Assembly (NCBI RefSeq): GCF_010367455.1
Contig: NZ_WRPR01000038.1
Span: 1 to 64,000, forward strand
Length of the DNA: 64,000 nt
Reading direction: 5' to 3'
Source: Candidatus Laterigemmans baculatus
GTDB taxonomy: Bacteria > Planctomycetota > Planctomycetia > Pirellulales > Pirellulaceae
The position numbers and the translations under genes were made by a program. The notes beneath the pieces were generated by a model that worked only from the letters and a program-made list of their open reading frames with translations, was not told the DNA's origin and did not search any database. Positions 8,161 through 16,264 of this stretch are shown in pieces; position 1 is the first letter of the stretch; each line of letters starts with the position of its first letter.

Positions 8161-9528
8161 TTACTCGTCTGCGGCGTTTGGCGAGGGCTCGATCGGGAGG
8201 AGCACGATGACGACGACTTCTTCGATCGCTTCTTCGGCGGGTGCTGCGGGTGAGGGGGGGGCCGCGGGTGAGGGGGGCGTGCGGGTGAGGCCTCGGAACT
8301 CGGGCTCGGCGGGTTGCGAGCCGAGTTCTTGGCGGCCCTGGCCGATCCGCTCGTCGAGCGACTGCAGCAGGCTGGTGAGCCGCTGCGGAGACGCCTCGAC
8401 CAGGACGGCCACCGGAGGCACGCGCGCCCCCAGGGCATCCTGTGCAAACCGGGGCGCCGCATTGTCGCGGCTCCAGGAAAGCTGGCTGTCATTCTCGCCA
8501 CCACCGATCCAGCGGAGGAGCGGCTCGATCTCTCCCGCGGGGACCTCGAAGACGATCCGCGGAGCCGCGGCCAGTCGCCGCGCGGAACTCGGCTCCACGA
8601 GTGCCTCGGCCAACTTCCTCTCCCGCTCATCCTCTGCAGCTTTGGCTTCGCCGCTGGCCCGCTTGCCACTGGCCGCTTCCCCACTGGCCGCTTCCCCACT
8701 GGCCGCTTCCCCACTGGCCGCTTCCGCGCTGGCTGGCGCTTCGAGCGGTTGTAGGCGGAGACGCTCGTCGGCTTGGGACAGCTGGAACAGCTGCGTATTG
8801 GCGGGAAGAGGGGCCTGCGGCTCGCGGCCCGGCCCTGCGCCTCCCATTCCCATCGCTTCGAGGCCTTCCGTGCGGCTAGCGCCTCCCATGCCGCCAGTGC
8901 CCCGCATGCCGCCAGCGGCTCGCATGGTCTCTGGGGCCCGCATGGTCTCTGGGGCCCGCATGGTCTCTGGAGCTCGCATGGTCTCTGGGGCCCGCATGGT
9001 CTCTGGGGCCCGCATGGTCTCCGCGTCTTGGCGGTCTTCGGCAAAGTACGCTTGGCTGCGGCGCAGCGGCGGTTCGCTAAGACGCGTCTCGGCTCCGAGC
9101 ATCGCCTCGGCATCTGGCGCTGCTTCGCTCGCTGCGGGCTGGGGACCGAGCGAGTCCAGCCGAGCCACGTCGTCGCTCTGGCGGAGCGAAGCGAACGAGA
9201 GCATCGCCAGTCCGCTGGCGGCCAGCGCCAAGGGGAGCCAGAGGTGCCAGCCGGGGCGCGACCGTTCGAGCCGCGCGGTGTCTCCGGGGGCGGCGGGAGC
9301 GTCGGCCTGGGCAGCGGTGATGCGGCGGCGGACCTCCATGACGGGATCGGACGAGAACGATTCACGCGGCAGTGTCGCCAGGCGAGTCCGCAGTTCGCCG
9401 AGCTTGCGGAGCGTCTCGCGGTGTTCCTCGTGTTCGGCGAGTTGCCGTTCGACGAGGGCTCGTTCTTCCGCCGTCAACTCGTCGTCGAGGTAGGCGGTCA
9501 GCAGCGATTCATCGAACTCCGTATTCAC
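8161..9528 (-). CDS. Anti-sigma factor-like membrane protein with internal peptide repeats
   Basis: A 455-aa protein encoded directly after an ECF sigma factor. The sigma stop and this GTG start overlap as GTGA, so translation is probably coupled. Residues 1-60 (ESLLTAYLDDELTAEERALVE, then helices with an EHEEHRETLRKL segment) match the N-terminal sigma-binding domain of anti-sigma factors, without the HxxxCxxC zinc motif. One membrane segment lies near residues 94-113. The periplasmic part holds six ETMRAP repeats and four EAASG repeats, low-complexity Gly/Met and Ala-rich stretches, and a more ordered C-terminal domain around RIVFEVPAGEIEPLLRWI and VAVLVEASPQRLTSLLQSL. It likely holds its sigma factor inactive at the membrane until a signal arrives; the signal is unknown. 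Confidence 0.75.
   Translation of the reverse strand: MNTEFDESLLTAYLDDELTAEERALVERQLAEHEEHRETLRKLGELRTRLATLPRESFSSDPVMEVRRRITAAQADAPAAPGDTARLERSRPGWHLWLPLALAASGLAMLSFASLRQSDDVARLDSLGPQPAASEAAPDAEAMLGAETRLSEPPLRRSQAYFAEDRQDAETMRAPETMRAPETMRAPETMRAPETMRAPETMRAAGGMRGTGGMGGASRTEGLEAMGMGGAGPGREPQAPLPANTQLFQLSQADERLRLQPLEAPASAEAASGEAASGEAASGEAASGKRASGEAKAAEDERERKLAEALVEPSSARRLAAAPRIVFEVPAGEIEPLLRWIGGGENDSQLSWSRDNAAPRFAQDALGARVPPVAVLVEASPQRLTSLLQSLDERIGQGRQELGSQPAEPEFRGLTRTPPSPAAPPSPAAPAEEAIEEVVVIVLLPIEPSPNAADE
8666..8725 (-). repeat. In-frame 15-bp minisatellite (4 copies, degenerate flanks)
   Basis: Four exact 15-bp units, with degraded copies on each side (8651-8665 and 8726-8740), encode EAASG repeats in the periplasmic region of the anti-sigma protein. 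Confidence 0.93.
8921..9022 (-). repeat. In-frame 18-bp minisatellite (about 6 copies)
   Basis: Units starting at 8921, 8939, 8957, 8975, 8993 and 9011 encode ETMRAP repeats. Only one full copy (8957) carries substitutions, so the array is young. It lies in the anti-sigma gene just after the membrane segment. Confidence 0.94.
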
Positions 9529-10229
9529 TGTTCCCCTCCTTCAACCGAGAGGTGTGCGCTCGGCGCGTCGTCAGCGATCGCATCGCCGGCCGAGTCCGCT
9601 TCGAGCAATCGGCGGAGGTCGCACCGAGCCCGGTGCAGTCGGCTGCGGACGGTCCCTTTGGGGATGTTGAGGATCTCGGCGATTTCGCCGTAGTCGCGGG
9701 CGTCGACGTCGCGGAGCACGAGCACCTGTTGCCGTTCGGGGTCGAGCTGGGCGATCGCGGTCCGCAGCCGCTCGAGTTGCTCGTCGCGGACCAGCCGCTC
9801 GAGGTTTCCGTCGGTCTTGGAGTCGCTGTGATCGACTGCCGCCGCGTCGCAGAGTGGCTGGCCGCGATGGGTCGATTCAATCCGCCGCTTGCGACGCCGC
9901 GAGATGCTCTTGTTCAGGGCGATGCGGTAGAGCCACGTGAAGAACGAACTGCGACCGGCGAACGAGTCGAGTTTGAAGTAGGCCGCCGCGAGTGTCTCTT
10001 GGGTCACGTCTTCGGCGTCCTCGAGGGTCCCGGTCAAGTTGCGAACCATCCGCAGCAGGCGATCGGCATGGCGGCGGACGAGCGCGTCGAACGCGGCCGC
10101 TTCGCCCTCGCGGGCCAGGCGAATCAGCTCGCCGTCGTCGACCGTCGCATCGCGACCGGGAGGCCCGCCACCGACGGATTGGCCGTCGCGGCTCGGCGAT
10201 TCATCGCTGCTGAAAGACTGGACGCTCAA
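9525..10229 (-). CDS. ECF-type RNA polymerase sigma factor
   Basis: A 234-aa extracytoplasmic-function sigma factor. Region 2 spans about residues 40-110: AAAFDALVRRHADRLLRMVRN, DAEDVTQETLAAAYFKLDSF and FFTWLYRIALNKSISRRRKR. Region 4 spans about residues 165-220: LDPERQQVLVLRDVDARDY and the helix-turn-helix IAEILNIPKGTVRSRLHRAR. Region 3 and region 1.1 are absent, as expected. A 35-residue polar N-terminal extension and a short C-terminal tail are extra. The gene overlaps the downstream anti-sigma gene by 4 bp, the classical sigma/anti-sigma arrangement, so it is presumably controlled post-translationally by that partner. The regulon cannot be read from this window. Confidence 0.93.
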   Translation of the reverse strand: MSVQSFSSDESPSRDGQSVGGGPPGRDATVDDGELIRLAREGEAAAFDALVRRHADRLLRMVRNLTGTLEDAEDVTQETLAAAYFKLDSFAGRSSFFTWLYRIALNKSISRRRKRRIESTHRGQPLCDAAAVDHSDSKTDGNLERLVRDEQLERLRTAIAQLDPERQQVLVLRDVDARDYGEIAEILNIPKGTVRSRLHRARCDLRRLLEADSAGDAIADDAPSAHLSVEGGEQ

Positions 10230-10280
10230 TTCTCCGGCTCGGTTCCCGGCGTGGTGTTCTTCGCTTCGTCCGGATCATCC

Positions 10281-10459
10281 ATCAGCCGCCACGCGCTAGC
10301 CCGGATTATTCATCAGCCGCCGGGCGCTAGCCCCCGGTTCCCCGAAGCGCCGTGGGAACCGGACGCTAGCGCGTGGCGGCTGATTAAAACAAGAACCGGA
10401 CGCTAGCGCGTGGCGGCTGATTAAAACAAAAACCGGACGCTAGCGCGTGGCGGCTGATG
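10281..10459. repeat. GCTAGC-centred palindromic repeats, family 1 cluster
   Basis: Five units share the core CAGCCGCCACGCGCTAGC or its complement. Two forward units (10281-10300, 10311-10331) face three inverted ones (near 10361-10384, 10396-10422, 10431-10459); the last three form a direct tandem of about 35 bp. The cluster fills the gap between the ECF sigma gene and the stop codon of lgt. Related copies lie at 22517-22592, 29003-29107, 32713-32818 and a half copy at 44703-44722. Confidence 0.92.
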
Positions 10460-10502
10460 AAACAAGGTGCCAGCACAACGGCTGCGCGGTCCGCGGCTGG
10501 GT

Positions 10503-11834
10503 TCAGGGTTTCGTGGCCGGGGCCAGCGGGCGGTTGGGCCGGCTCTTATAAATATAGAAGATCAGGAGGGTCGACAGCGCCATCACCAGCAGGCTGACCC
10601 ACTGGGAGATCGTCAGGGCGGTGCCGAATTGTCCCGGCTCATCGCTCCGCACGATCTCCAGCACGAAGCGAACGATGGCGTAGCCGATGAAGCCGATCGC
10701 CATCAGAACGCCATCGCGGAGCGTCGTCGTGTGGGAGATACCCAGCAGCAGAATGCAGCCGATCAGGCCCGTCAGGCTGCTGATGATCTGCGCCGGGAGG
10801 ACCGGCAGCGCCCGCTCGGGAAGCTCGCCGGCGGTCCACCGAATCGGCTGATCGTCGACGACGGCCACGACGCCGAGCTGGCTCGAGTCGTCGATCGGAG
10901 TCGCCGGATCGATCTGCTCTAGAGGAGGCGGAGCGAGCCGAATGCTGCGGAGCGTGCTGCCGACGCGAATGCCCCGGGCTTCGGCCGGGCTGCCCGGCGT
11001 CACCGCCACGATCCGCCGGTCGGTGGCCGCAGCTTCGTCCTCCTTGCCACGTTCTTCGCGCAGGGGTGGATCGGTCGTGATTCCCAGCAGCTCTCCCTCG
11101 GTCAGCTGCCTCGAATAGACGGGGCTGCCCGGCGGGAAGTGCAGCGCGAGCGGCCCTTCCTCGCACCGTCCGCCGTAGCAGCAGCCGTTCATGAGGCAGC
11201 CGATGCGTCCGAAGAACAGGCCGAGAAACAGGCAGGGAATGATCACGTCTCCCATGCGCAGCGGCGAGATCGAGCGGCGGAGGCAATACAGCACCATCGC
11301 CGCAGTGCCGCCGATGATCGAGCCGTAGACGACGAGCCCGCCGCGGGTGAAGTCGAGCATTTGCCGGAGCGTGGCCGCGAAGCCGTCTTCCATAAAATTC
11401 TCGCGATACTCGACGATGTAAAACAGTCGAGCACCGCCGATGCCACCGATGAACAGCCACAAGGCGAGCCCGAAAATGTCATCGGCCGCGATCCCCGCCC
11501 GCCGCGCTCGCAGCAGCGCCAGCCCCACGGCCGAGGCGACACCGAGGAGCAGCAGGACGCCATAGCCGCGGACCGCGATCCCTGCCGGAGGCCCGCCGTA
11601 GGAGTCGATCTCCACCGCCGGGAGAACCACCGCGATCACCGCAGCGGCGATTCCCCAAAGAGCTCCGTTCTGCCGCAGTTCTTCACCCATCGTGGGGCCA
11701 CCGCGGCGAGCGTTCCGCCATACGACCAACATCCACACGACAAACGCCGCTGCCAGCAGCCCCAGCATCCACCCGAAGCCGAATAAGGGGATCCCGAACA
11801 GCGAATGCGGGATGAAAAACAGCGTGCGTTGCAT
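10503..11834 (-). CDS. lgt: Prolipoprotein diacylglyceryl transferase with an inserted PDZ-like domain
   Basis: A 443-aa polytopic membrane enzyme that transfers diacylglycerol from phosphatidylglycerol to the lipobox cysteine of prelipoproteins. The signature GRIGCLMNGCCYGG (about residue 205) matches the Lgt motif containing the essential Arg. GGLVVYGSIIGG occupies the position of the E. coli HGGLIG motif, with Tyr where E. coli has His, a substitution I believe is common in other phyla. Between this core and the final membrane helices, about residues 228-345 form an extra soluble segment with PDZ character (IVAVTPGSPAEARGIRVGS). Normal Lgt proteins are about 260-300 aa, so the insertion and a longer N-terminus explain the size. 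The transferase call is firm; the insert's role is unknown. Confidence 0.88.
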   Translation of the reverse strand: MQRTLFFIPHSLFGIPLFGFGWMLGLLAAAFVVWMLVVWRNARRGGPTMGEELRQNGALWGIAAAVIAVVLPAVEIDSYGGPPAGIAVRGYGVLLLLGVASAVGLALLRARRAGIAADDIFGLALWLFIGGIGGARLFYIVEYRENFMEDGFAATLRQMLDFTRGGLVVYGSIIGGTAAMVLYCLRRSISPLRMGDVIIPCLFLGLFFGRIGCLMNGCCYGGRCEEGPLALHFPPGSPVYSRQLTEGELLGITTDPPLREERGKEDEAAATDRRIVAVTPGSPAEARGIRVGSTLRSIRLAPPPLEQIDPATPIDDSSQLGVVAVVDDQPIRWTAGELPERALPVLPAQIISSLTGLIGCILLLGISHTTTLRDGVLMAIGFIGYAIVRFVLEIVRSDEPGQFGTALTISQWVSLLVMALSTLLIFYIYKSRPNRPLAPATKP

Positions 11835-11893
11835 CGTGGCGGGTATTTCTAATTGGCGGCCTGCCCTTCCTCCGACTCCTCCTCCTCCTCCTC

Positions 11894-12034
11894 GTACTCG
11901 TACTCGTACTCAGCGAAGCGGTACTCGTACTCGTACTCGAATCGAGCGGGGGCGGGGCGAGGCCGAAATGGGAAAGGCAGGTTTGGGCGTTAGGCGGTGG
12001 GGCGGTTGCGAGTACGAGTACGAGTACGAGTACG
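11894..12034. repeat. Hexamer TACTCG tract with conserved core and inverted partner
   Basis: TACTCG units at 11894-11939 surround the core TACTCAGCGAAGCGGTACTC (11907-11926). About 70 bp further on lies an inverted tract of CGAGTA units (12009-12034), so the transcript could fold into a long hairpin. The element sits between the start of lgt and the stop codon of panC, both on the minus strand. The same core recurs at 27222-27241 and 31981-32000. Confidence 0.95.
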
Positions 12035-12045
12035 ATTGGAAGTGG

Positions 12046-12894
12046 CTACGTTGCATCAAACAGTTGGTTGTCGATCAGCCGCGTCGTGCCCACTCTCGCG
12101 GCGATCAGGGCGACGGCGGGGCGATCGATCCGGGGGAGTCGCTCGAGCGTGCGGCGATCGGCGATCACCGCGTATTCGATCGCATCGACCCCCGCTTCGG
12201 TCAGTACGCGGTGCATCCGCTGTTCGATCGCTGCGGATTCGATTTCTCCAGCGGCCACCGCGTCGGCGGCATCGCGAAGAGCCCGGGACAGCCCCAATGC
12301 GCGGCTCCGCTGTTCGCTTGACAGGTAGCGATTTCGCGAGCTGAGGGCTAGTCCATCCGGCTCGCGGACGGTCGGCAAGGCTTCGACCTCGACGTCCATA
12401 TCGAGATCGCGGACCATCGCGGAAATCACCGCCGCTTGCTGAAAATCTTTTTGGCCGAAGAACGCGTGGGTGGTCGGCAGGATGTGCATCAGTTTGAGGA
12501 CGACGGTGGCGACTCCGCGAAAATGGCCTTCGCGGCAAGCCCCTTCGAGCGGCCTGGCGACGGCCGGCGGCTCGATGAACGTCGAATGCCCGGGGGCGTA
12601 CATCGTTCCCTCTTCGGGGACGAACACGGCATCGGCACCACACTCGGCGAGCCCCGCCAGATCTTCCTCGAGGGGGCGCGGATAGCGGCTGAGGTCTTCG
12701 TGGGGGGCGAACTGGGTGGGATTGACAAAGATCGTCGCGATCGTCGAGTCACACCTCTGCAGGCTGTGCCGCACGAGGCTGTAGTGACCTTCGTGGAGCG
12801 CTCCCATAGTCGGCACCAGCCCACTGGTTCGGTCCATCGCGGCTTGGTGTCGGACCCAGCGGCGGGCCTCGTCTTTGGTTTTCAGAATCTGCAT
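12046..12894 (-). CDS. panC: Pantothenate synthetase (pantoate-beta-alanine ligase)
   Basis: A 282-aa cytoplasmic enzyme that condenses pantoate with beta-alanine using ATP in the last step of pantothenate (vitamin B5) synthesis. The HIGH-type motif TMGALHEGHYSLV (about residue 30), FVNPTQFAPHEDL, the conserved FGQKDFQQ, the pantoate-binding stretch around MVRDLDMDVEV and the KMSKS-like SSRNRYLS are all present. Length is typical. It lies 27 bp downstream of folK on the same strand, and the pair may be co-transcribed as a cofactor-biosynthesis unit. No panB or panD is seen nearby. Confidence 0.96.
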   Translation of the reverse strand: MQILKTKDEARRWVRHQAAMDRTSGLVPTMGALHEGHYSLVRHSLQRCDSTIATIFVNPTQFAPHEDLSRYPRPLEEDLAGLAECGADAVFVPEEGTMYAPGHSTFIEPPAVARPLEGACREGHFRGVATVVLKLMHILPTTHAFFGQKDFQQAAVISAMVRDLDMDVEVEALPTVREPDGLALSSRNRYLSSEQRSRALGLSRALRDAADAVAAGEIESAAIEQRMHRVLTEAGVDAIEYAVIADRRTLERLPRIDRPAVALIAARVGTTRLIDNQLFDAT

Positions 12895-12921
12895 CGGGGA
12901 GAACCCTTTTCGGAAGATGCC

Positions 12922-13797
12922 TTACCGCGTCTCGTACCAGCGGCCGTCCTCGGTGACGCAGTGCAGCGGACAGCCGAGCGAGTCGAGGGCGGAAGCCAGT
13001 TCCGAGACGGCCCACTCGGGCGAGTCGACCTCCAGCCGGTACTCGGGCCACTCGCGACCACTCTGCCAGATCTGGTGTGTCGCCGGCCAGCGGCTTTCGG
13101 GCGTCGTCCACTGCAGGTGGGCGACCAACCGCGGGGTCTCGACCGCGCGGGCTTGCGGAGAATCTTTGGCCGGGAGCGGCGGTGTGAAAGAGGAAACCCA
13201 AGGGCGGGGACGGTCGAGGGTGATCGCTTCTCGAGCGTCGGTGAAGGTGAGGATCGAGAAGCGGCGGGTGAGGTCGTGGCACAGTTCGTCGCGGAGTTGT
13301 CGCTCGCCGCCGACCAGGGCGATCGAGGGAACGCCCGCGCTGACGTGGTCGGCCAGTTCGGAAATCGTCCAGCCAAACCTGGGGTCCCGCCACTCACCAG
13401 CGACTTCGGCCGCTGGGATCAGCACGAACCGCCGCGCCGTATAGCGGGGGTGGGGAACCAGCAGCGTGGCCGAGTTGCCCAGCAGATCGCCGTAGAGCAC
13501 GACATCGAGATCGATCGAGCGAGCATCCCAGCGGACCGCCCGCTCGCGGCCGAGCGTCGTCTCCACGCGATGTAGCAGTTCCAAGACGCCGCGGGCCGTC
13601 GCGGTCGTTTCGATTCGGGCGACCCCATTGAGAAACGGCTCTTGGCCGCGGGGGCCTCCGATCGCGGGAGTCTCGAACAAGCGGCTGGCGATGAAGCTCG
13701 TCACCGCCGGATCACGGGCGATCTGCCTGGCTGCTTCGGCGATCCTGCGAAAGCGATCCCCGAGATTTGATCCGAAGCTGATCAGGCAGTGCGGCAT
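12922..13797 (-). CDS. folK: 6-hydroxymethyl-7,8-dihydropterin pyrophosphokinase with C-terminal extension
   Basis: A 291-aa protein. Residues 1-160 are HPPK, which pyrophosphorylates 6-hydroxymethyl-dihydropterin in folate synthesis: LISFGSNLGDRF at the N-terminus, FIASRLFETPAIGG, EPFLNGVARIET and the metal/ATP-binding ARSIDLDVVLYGDLL and VPHPRYTARRFVLIPAAE. Residues 165-291 are an extension without a motif I recognise, ending in WAVSELASALDSLGCPLHC. It is not the usual FolB or FolP fusion partner. ATG 13797 is used because the family begins 1-5 residues before the GSNLGD motif; the frame to 13929 is Arg-rich. The gene precedes panC. Confidence 0.9.
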   Translation of the reverse strand: MPHCLISFGSNLGDRFRRIAEAARQIARDPAVTSFIASRLFETPAIGGPRGQEPFLNGVARIETTATARGVLELLHRVETTLGRERAVRWDARSIDLDVVLYGDLLGNSATLLVPHPRYTARRFVLIPAAEVAGEWRDPRFGWTISELADHVSAGVPSIALVGGERQLRDELCHDLTRRFSILTFTDAREAITLDRPRPWVSSFTPPLPAKDSPQARAVETPRLVAHLQWTTPESRWPATHQIWQSGREWPEYRLEVDSPEWAVSELASALDSLGCPLHCVTEDGRWYETR

Positions 13798-14170
13798 CGA
13801 GGTGCTGGGTGGGAAGAAAAAAAGGAGGGACTCCGTTCCACGGTCCATGGGTCCTGACCGTCGGCTTGCTATCCGTCGATGCCGTCTCCTGAGCGATGGG
13901 ACTGCGCGGCGGGGCGCAGCCAGTAGCATAACGAAAGGGTGGTGAAACTCACTTCCAAGAGGATACCGCGAAAGGGGAGTTAGAAGAGGAGCGGACAGAA
14001 GGATCGAAGGGAAGGGAGGTGCCGAACGGTTCCCACGCAGAGCCTCGAAGAGTCGCCGCGGTTAGGGTTCGAGAAAAGGCCTCGCTCAGTTATTCTGTTC
14101 GCTGCTTTGCTGTTCTTTCGCTACTTCAAGCTCCGCGACCGAATCGCGATTGCTCTCGAGGGGCGTGATT

Positions 14171-15082
14171 GTGTCGACTCTGGAAAACTTGTCAAGCAAC
14201 GGGGTGCGTTATTTGAACGATTCGCAGCCGACCGGCGATCCGTCGGGGTGGGGACTCGGGGTCGACGTGTCGCTCGACGCGCGGGAACCGGCCGTCACTT
14301 GGAGTCGGGAATATGTCGCCCGCGTCGAACAGAACCTGGGTCGAGCCACCGCCGAACGGCTGGGGATTTTCGCCCTCCCCGACAACTTCCGCCTGACGGT
14401 GATCGTGCCGGTCTTCAACGAAGCGGCGACGGTCGATCAGGTCGTCGAGCGGTTGCGCCGTACCGGTCTGCCGCTGGAGATGATCCTGGTCGACGACGGG
14501 AGCAACGACGGGACGGGCGAGCGGATCATCGCCCTCGCCGAGCAAGCCACCGATGTCGTCGTGATCCGCCACCCGCACAACCTGGGCAAGGGAGCGGCGA
14601 TCCGCAGCGGGTTGCGGGCGGCCAGCGGAGAGGTGGTCGTCGTGCAAGATGCCGACCTCGAATACAACCCCGACGATCTCCGCTACCTCCTGCAGCCGAT
14701 CGTGGCGGGCGAAGCCGACGTGGTCTACGGAACCCGCTACGGTCACACCGATCGACAGATTTCGCCGTGGTGGCACGAGCAAGTCAACGGGCTGATCACG
14801 ACGCTGGCGAACATCGCCATCGGCCTGCGGCTGAGCGACGTGGAGACCTGCTACAAGATGGTTCGCCGCGAGGTCGTCGAGCAGGTCGCCGGGGAGCTGC
14901 GCGAGAACCGGTTTGGAATCGAGATCGAGCTGACCGCGCGGCTCGCACGGTCCCGCGCTCGCTTTGCCCAGCGACGGATTCGCTACCACCATCGCTGGTA
15001 CGACGAGGGCAAAAAGATCGGCTGGCGGGACGGGGTCAGCGCCCTGTGGTGCATCTTCTACTACGGATTGCTACGGCGGTGA
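14171..15082 (+). CDS. Family 2 glycosyltransferase (dolichyl-phosphate-mannose synthase-like)
   Basis: A roughly 303-aa GT-A fold glycosyltransferase that moves a sugar from a nucleotide donor to a lipid or glycan acceptor. Motifs in order are LTVIVPVFNEAATVD, ILVDDGSNDGTG, HNLGKGAAIRSGL and the metal-binding VVQDADLEYNPDD, then YGTRYG and the SDVETCYKMVRREV segment seen in DPM1/DPG-like enzymes. There is no C-terminal membrane pair; an N-terminal 75-residue extension precedes the domain. GTG 14171 is chosen because GAGGGG lies 8 nt upstream; TTG 14150 is an alternative. The 373-bp gap before it (13798-14170) holds only leader sequence. A hairpin terminator follows. Role in cell-envelope glycan or glycolipid synthesis is inferred. 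Confidence 0.85.
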   Translation: MSTLENLSSNGVRYLNDSQPTGDPSGWGLGVDVSLDAREPAVTWSREYVARVEQNLGRATAERLGIFALPDNFRLTVIVPVFNEAATVDQVVERLRRTGLPLEMILVDDGSNDGTGERIIALAEQATDVVVIRHPHNLGKGAAIRSGLRAASGEVVVVQDADLEYNPDDLRYLLQPIVAGEADVVYGTRYGHTDRQISPWWHEQVNGLITTLANIAIGLRLSDVETCYKMVRREVVEQVAGELRENRFGIEIELTARLARSRARFAQRRIRYHHRWYDEGKKIGWRDGVSALWCIFYYGLLRR

Positions 15083-15143
15083 GCGGGTGCCGGGTGAATC
15101 GGCGCCGGGTGGATCGGGGGCGATTGCAAGCCTAGGCGGCGGG

Positions 15144-15175
15144 GGAGCGAAAAACATCTACGGATGTTTTCGCTC
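15144..15175 (+). terminator. Hairpin terminator after the glycosyltransferase gene
   Basis: GGAGCGAAAAACATC (15144-15158) pairs with GATGTTTTCGCTCC (15162/3-15176) with one bulged A and a short loop, about 60 bp after the stop codon. The downstream TCGTTTTGCCCTCTTT is moderately T-rich. Confidence 0.6.
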
Positions 15176-15319
15176 CACTGCCGGGTCGTTTTGCCCTCTT
15201 TATGGCGTGGTTGGCGGAGCGAGCGTTTGAGGCCGGGAAAATCTGATTGACCGGGCGATTTCTTGACGCTTACGCTGAACCATACGACTTGTCTCGTCCT
15301 ATCACGGAGGCTACTTGTC

Positions 15320-15799
15320 ATGATGGTCCCTACGGCTACGAAGACATTGGGGGTCAACGCAGCGTTCCTGCAGGAGATTAAGGACTCGCATCCCGACCTT
15401 GCCCACGCAGTCCATGCCCTCCGTGCGACGTACCACTCGGACGACGTTCCGGCGCAGACGGCCCGACGCTTGGTCCGGTTGCTCGACGAGCTGCGAGATT
15501 GTCTTGCGTTTCAGTTTGCGCTCGAGGAATCGTACGGGTATATCGAGGGCGCGCAATCGAGTTCCGAGACGCTCGCCGAGATGGCTGAGAAGGCGAGGAA
15601 CCAGCACTGCGGGCTGTACCTCGAACTGAGCAGTCTCTGCGAGCAGGCCGAGGAGCTGCAGTACCGCGGCTTCGCTTGCGACAACGTCCGGCAGTTGATT
15701 CAGGACACCGAGCGCTTCGATGCTCGGCTCATTCAGCACGAGCGGCTCGAAGCGGAATTGATCGAACGGGCCTACTTCGAGCCCCGTCGCGCGTACTAG
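15320..15799 (+). CDS. Hemerythrin-like helical protein
   Basis: A 159-aa all-helical protein with the spacing of hemerythrin/HHE domains: His/Asp residues in HPDLAHAVHALRATYHS, then LLDELRDCLAFQFALEE, a QHCGLYLELSSLCEQAEEL helix and the C-terminal LIQHERLEAELIERAYFE. Those helices would place His and Glu ligands of a di-iron site, but one or two canonical ligands are not obvious, so metal binding is uncertain. ATG 15320 is preferred over the upstream frame (15263) because ACGGAGG lies 9 nt before it. It is 12 bp upstream of a CheY-like gene and very likely co-transcribed, suggesting a joint signalling role, possibly oxygen- or redox-related (inference). Confidence 0.55.
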   Translation: MMVPTATKTLGVNAAFLQEIKDSHPDLAHAVHALRATYHSDDVPAQTARRLVRLLDELRDCLAFQFALEESYGYIEGAQSSSETLAEMAEKARNQHCGLYLELSSLCEQAEELQYRGFACDNVRQLIQDTERFDARLIQHERLEAELIERAYFEPRRAY

Positions 15800-15811
15800 G
15801 AGGGAAGGCAG

Positions 15812-16264
15812 ATGTTGTATGGATCGGCAGTAAAACCGATGGAAATACTGCTCGTCGAAGATGGGCTGCTCGATGCTCGCGTCACGATCCACGCGCTGCG
15901 GCGGTGCGGCATTCATCACCGTCTGACGCTGGTTCGAACCGCCGGGGAGGCCCTGATGTTCGTGCGCCGCGAGGCGGTGTTTGCGCGGGCCCCGCGGCCC
16001 GATCTGGTGTTGCTCGACCTGCTCCTGCCCGATGGCGACGGGATCGATGTCCTGCGGGGGATCCGCGAACTGCCGACGGTGGGCCAGGTGCCAGTCGTCG
16101 TGCTGACCGCTTCGGACGATGAAGCCGATCGACGCTCCTGCGAGTCCTTGTCGATCGACGACTACATTCCGAAGCCGGTGGACGAGGAAAAGTTCTTGCG
16201 GGTGATCCGCGAGCACAAACGGTTACTCGTCTTCGGCGAGAACGTCGTCGCCGCGGGCAACTGA
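15812..16264 (+). CDS. CheY-like single-domain response regulator
   Basis: A 150-aa receiver domain with no output domain. The acidic pocket (VEDG), the phospho-acceptor Asp in LVLLDLLLPDGDG, the Thr/Ser of VVVLTAS and the Lys of DDYIPKPVDEEKF are all present. Such proteins resemble the Rcp1/bacteriophytochrome-associated type and relay phosphate to other proteins. CTAGGAGGGAAGG is a strong ribosome-binding site. It follows the hemerythrin-like gene by 12 bp. No histidine kinase is adjacent, so the partner lies elsewhere. Its last 42 bp overlap the 3' end of the convergent HEAT-like gene. Confidence 0.92.
   Translation: MLYGSAVKPMEILLVEDGLLDARVTIHALRRCGIHHRLTLVRTAGEALMFVRREAVFARAPRPDLVLLDLLLPDGDGIDVLRGIRELPTVGQVPVVVLTASDDEADRRSCESLSIDDYIPKPVDEEKFLRVIREHKRLLVFGENVVAAGN

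Noticed and set aside
7668-9365. Large minus-strand open frame spanning the heptamer tract
   Set aside because: It is a translation of the heptamer and minisatellite arrays antisense or out of phase to the RHH-like and anti-sigma genes, giving repetitive Pro/Arg/Ser sequence.
14107-15135. Second plus-strand frame overlapping the glycosyltransferase
   Set aside because: Arg/Gly/Pro-rich shadow frame; the frame encoding VIVPVFNEA and the metal-binding DAD motif is the real gene.
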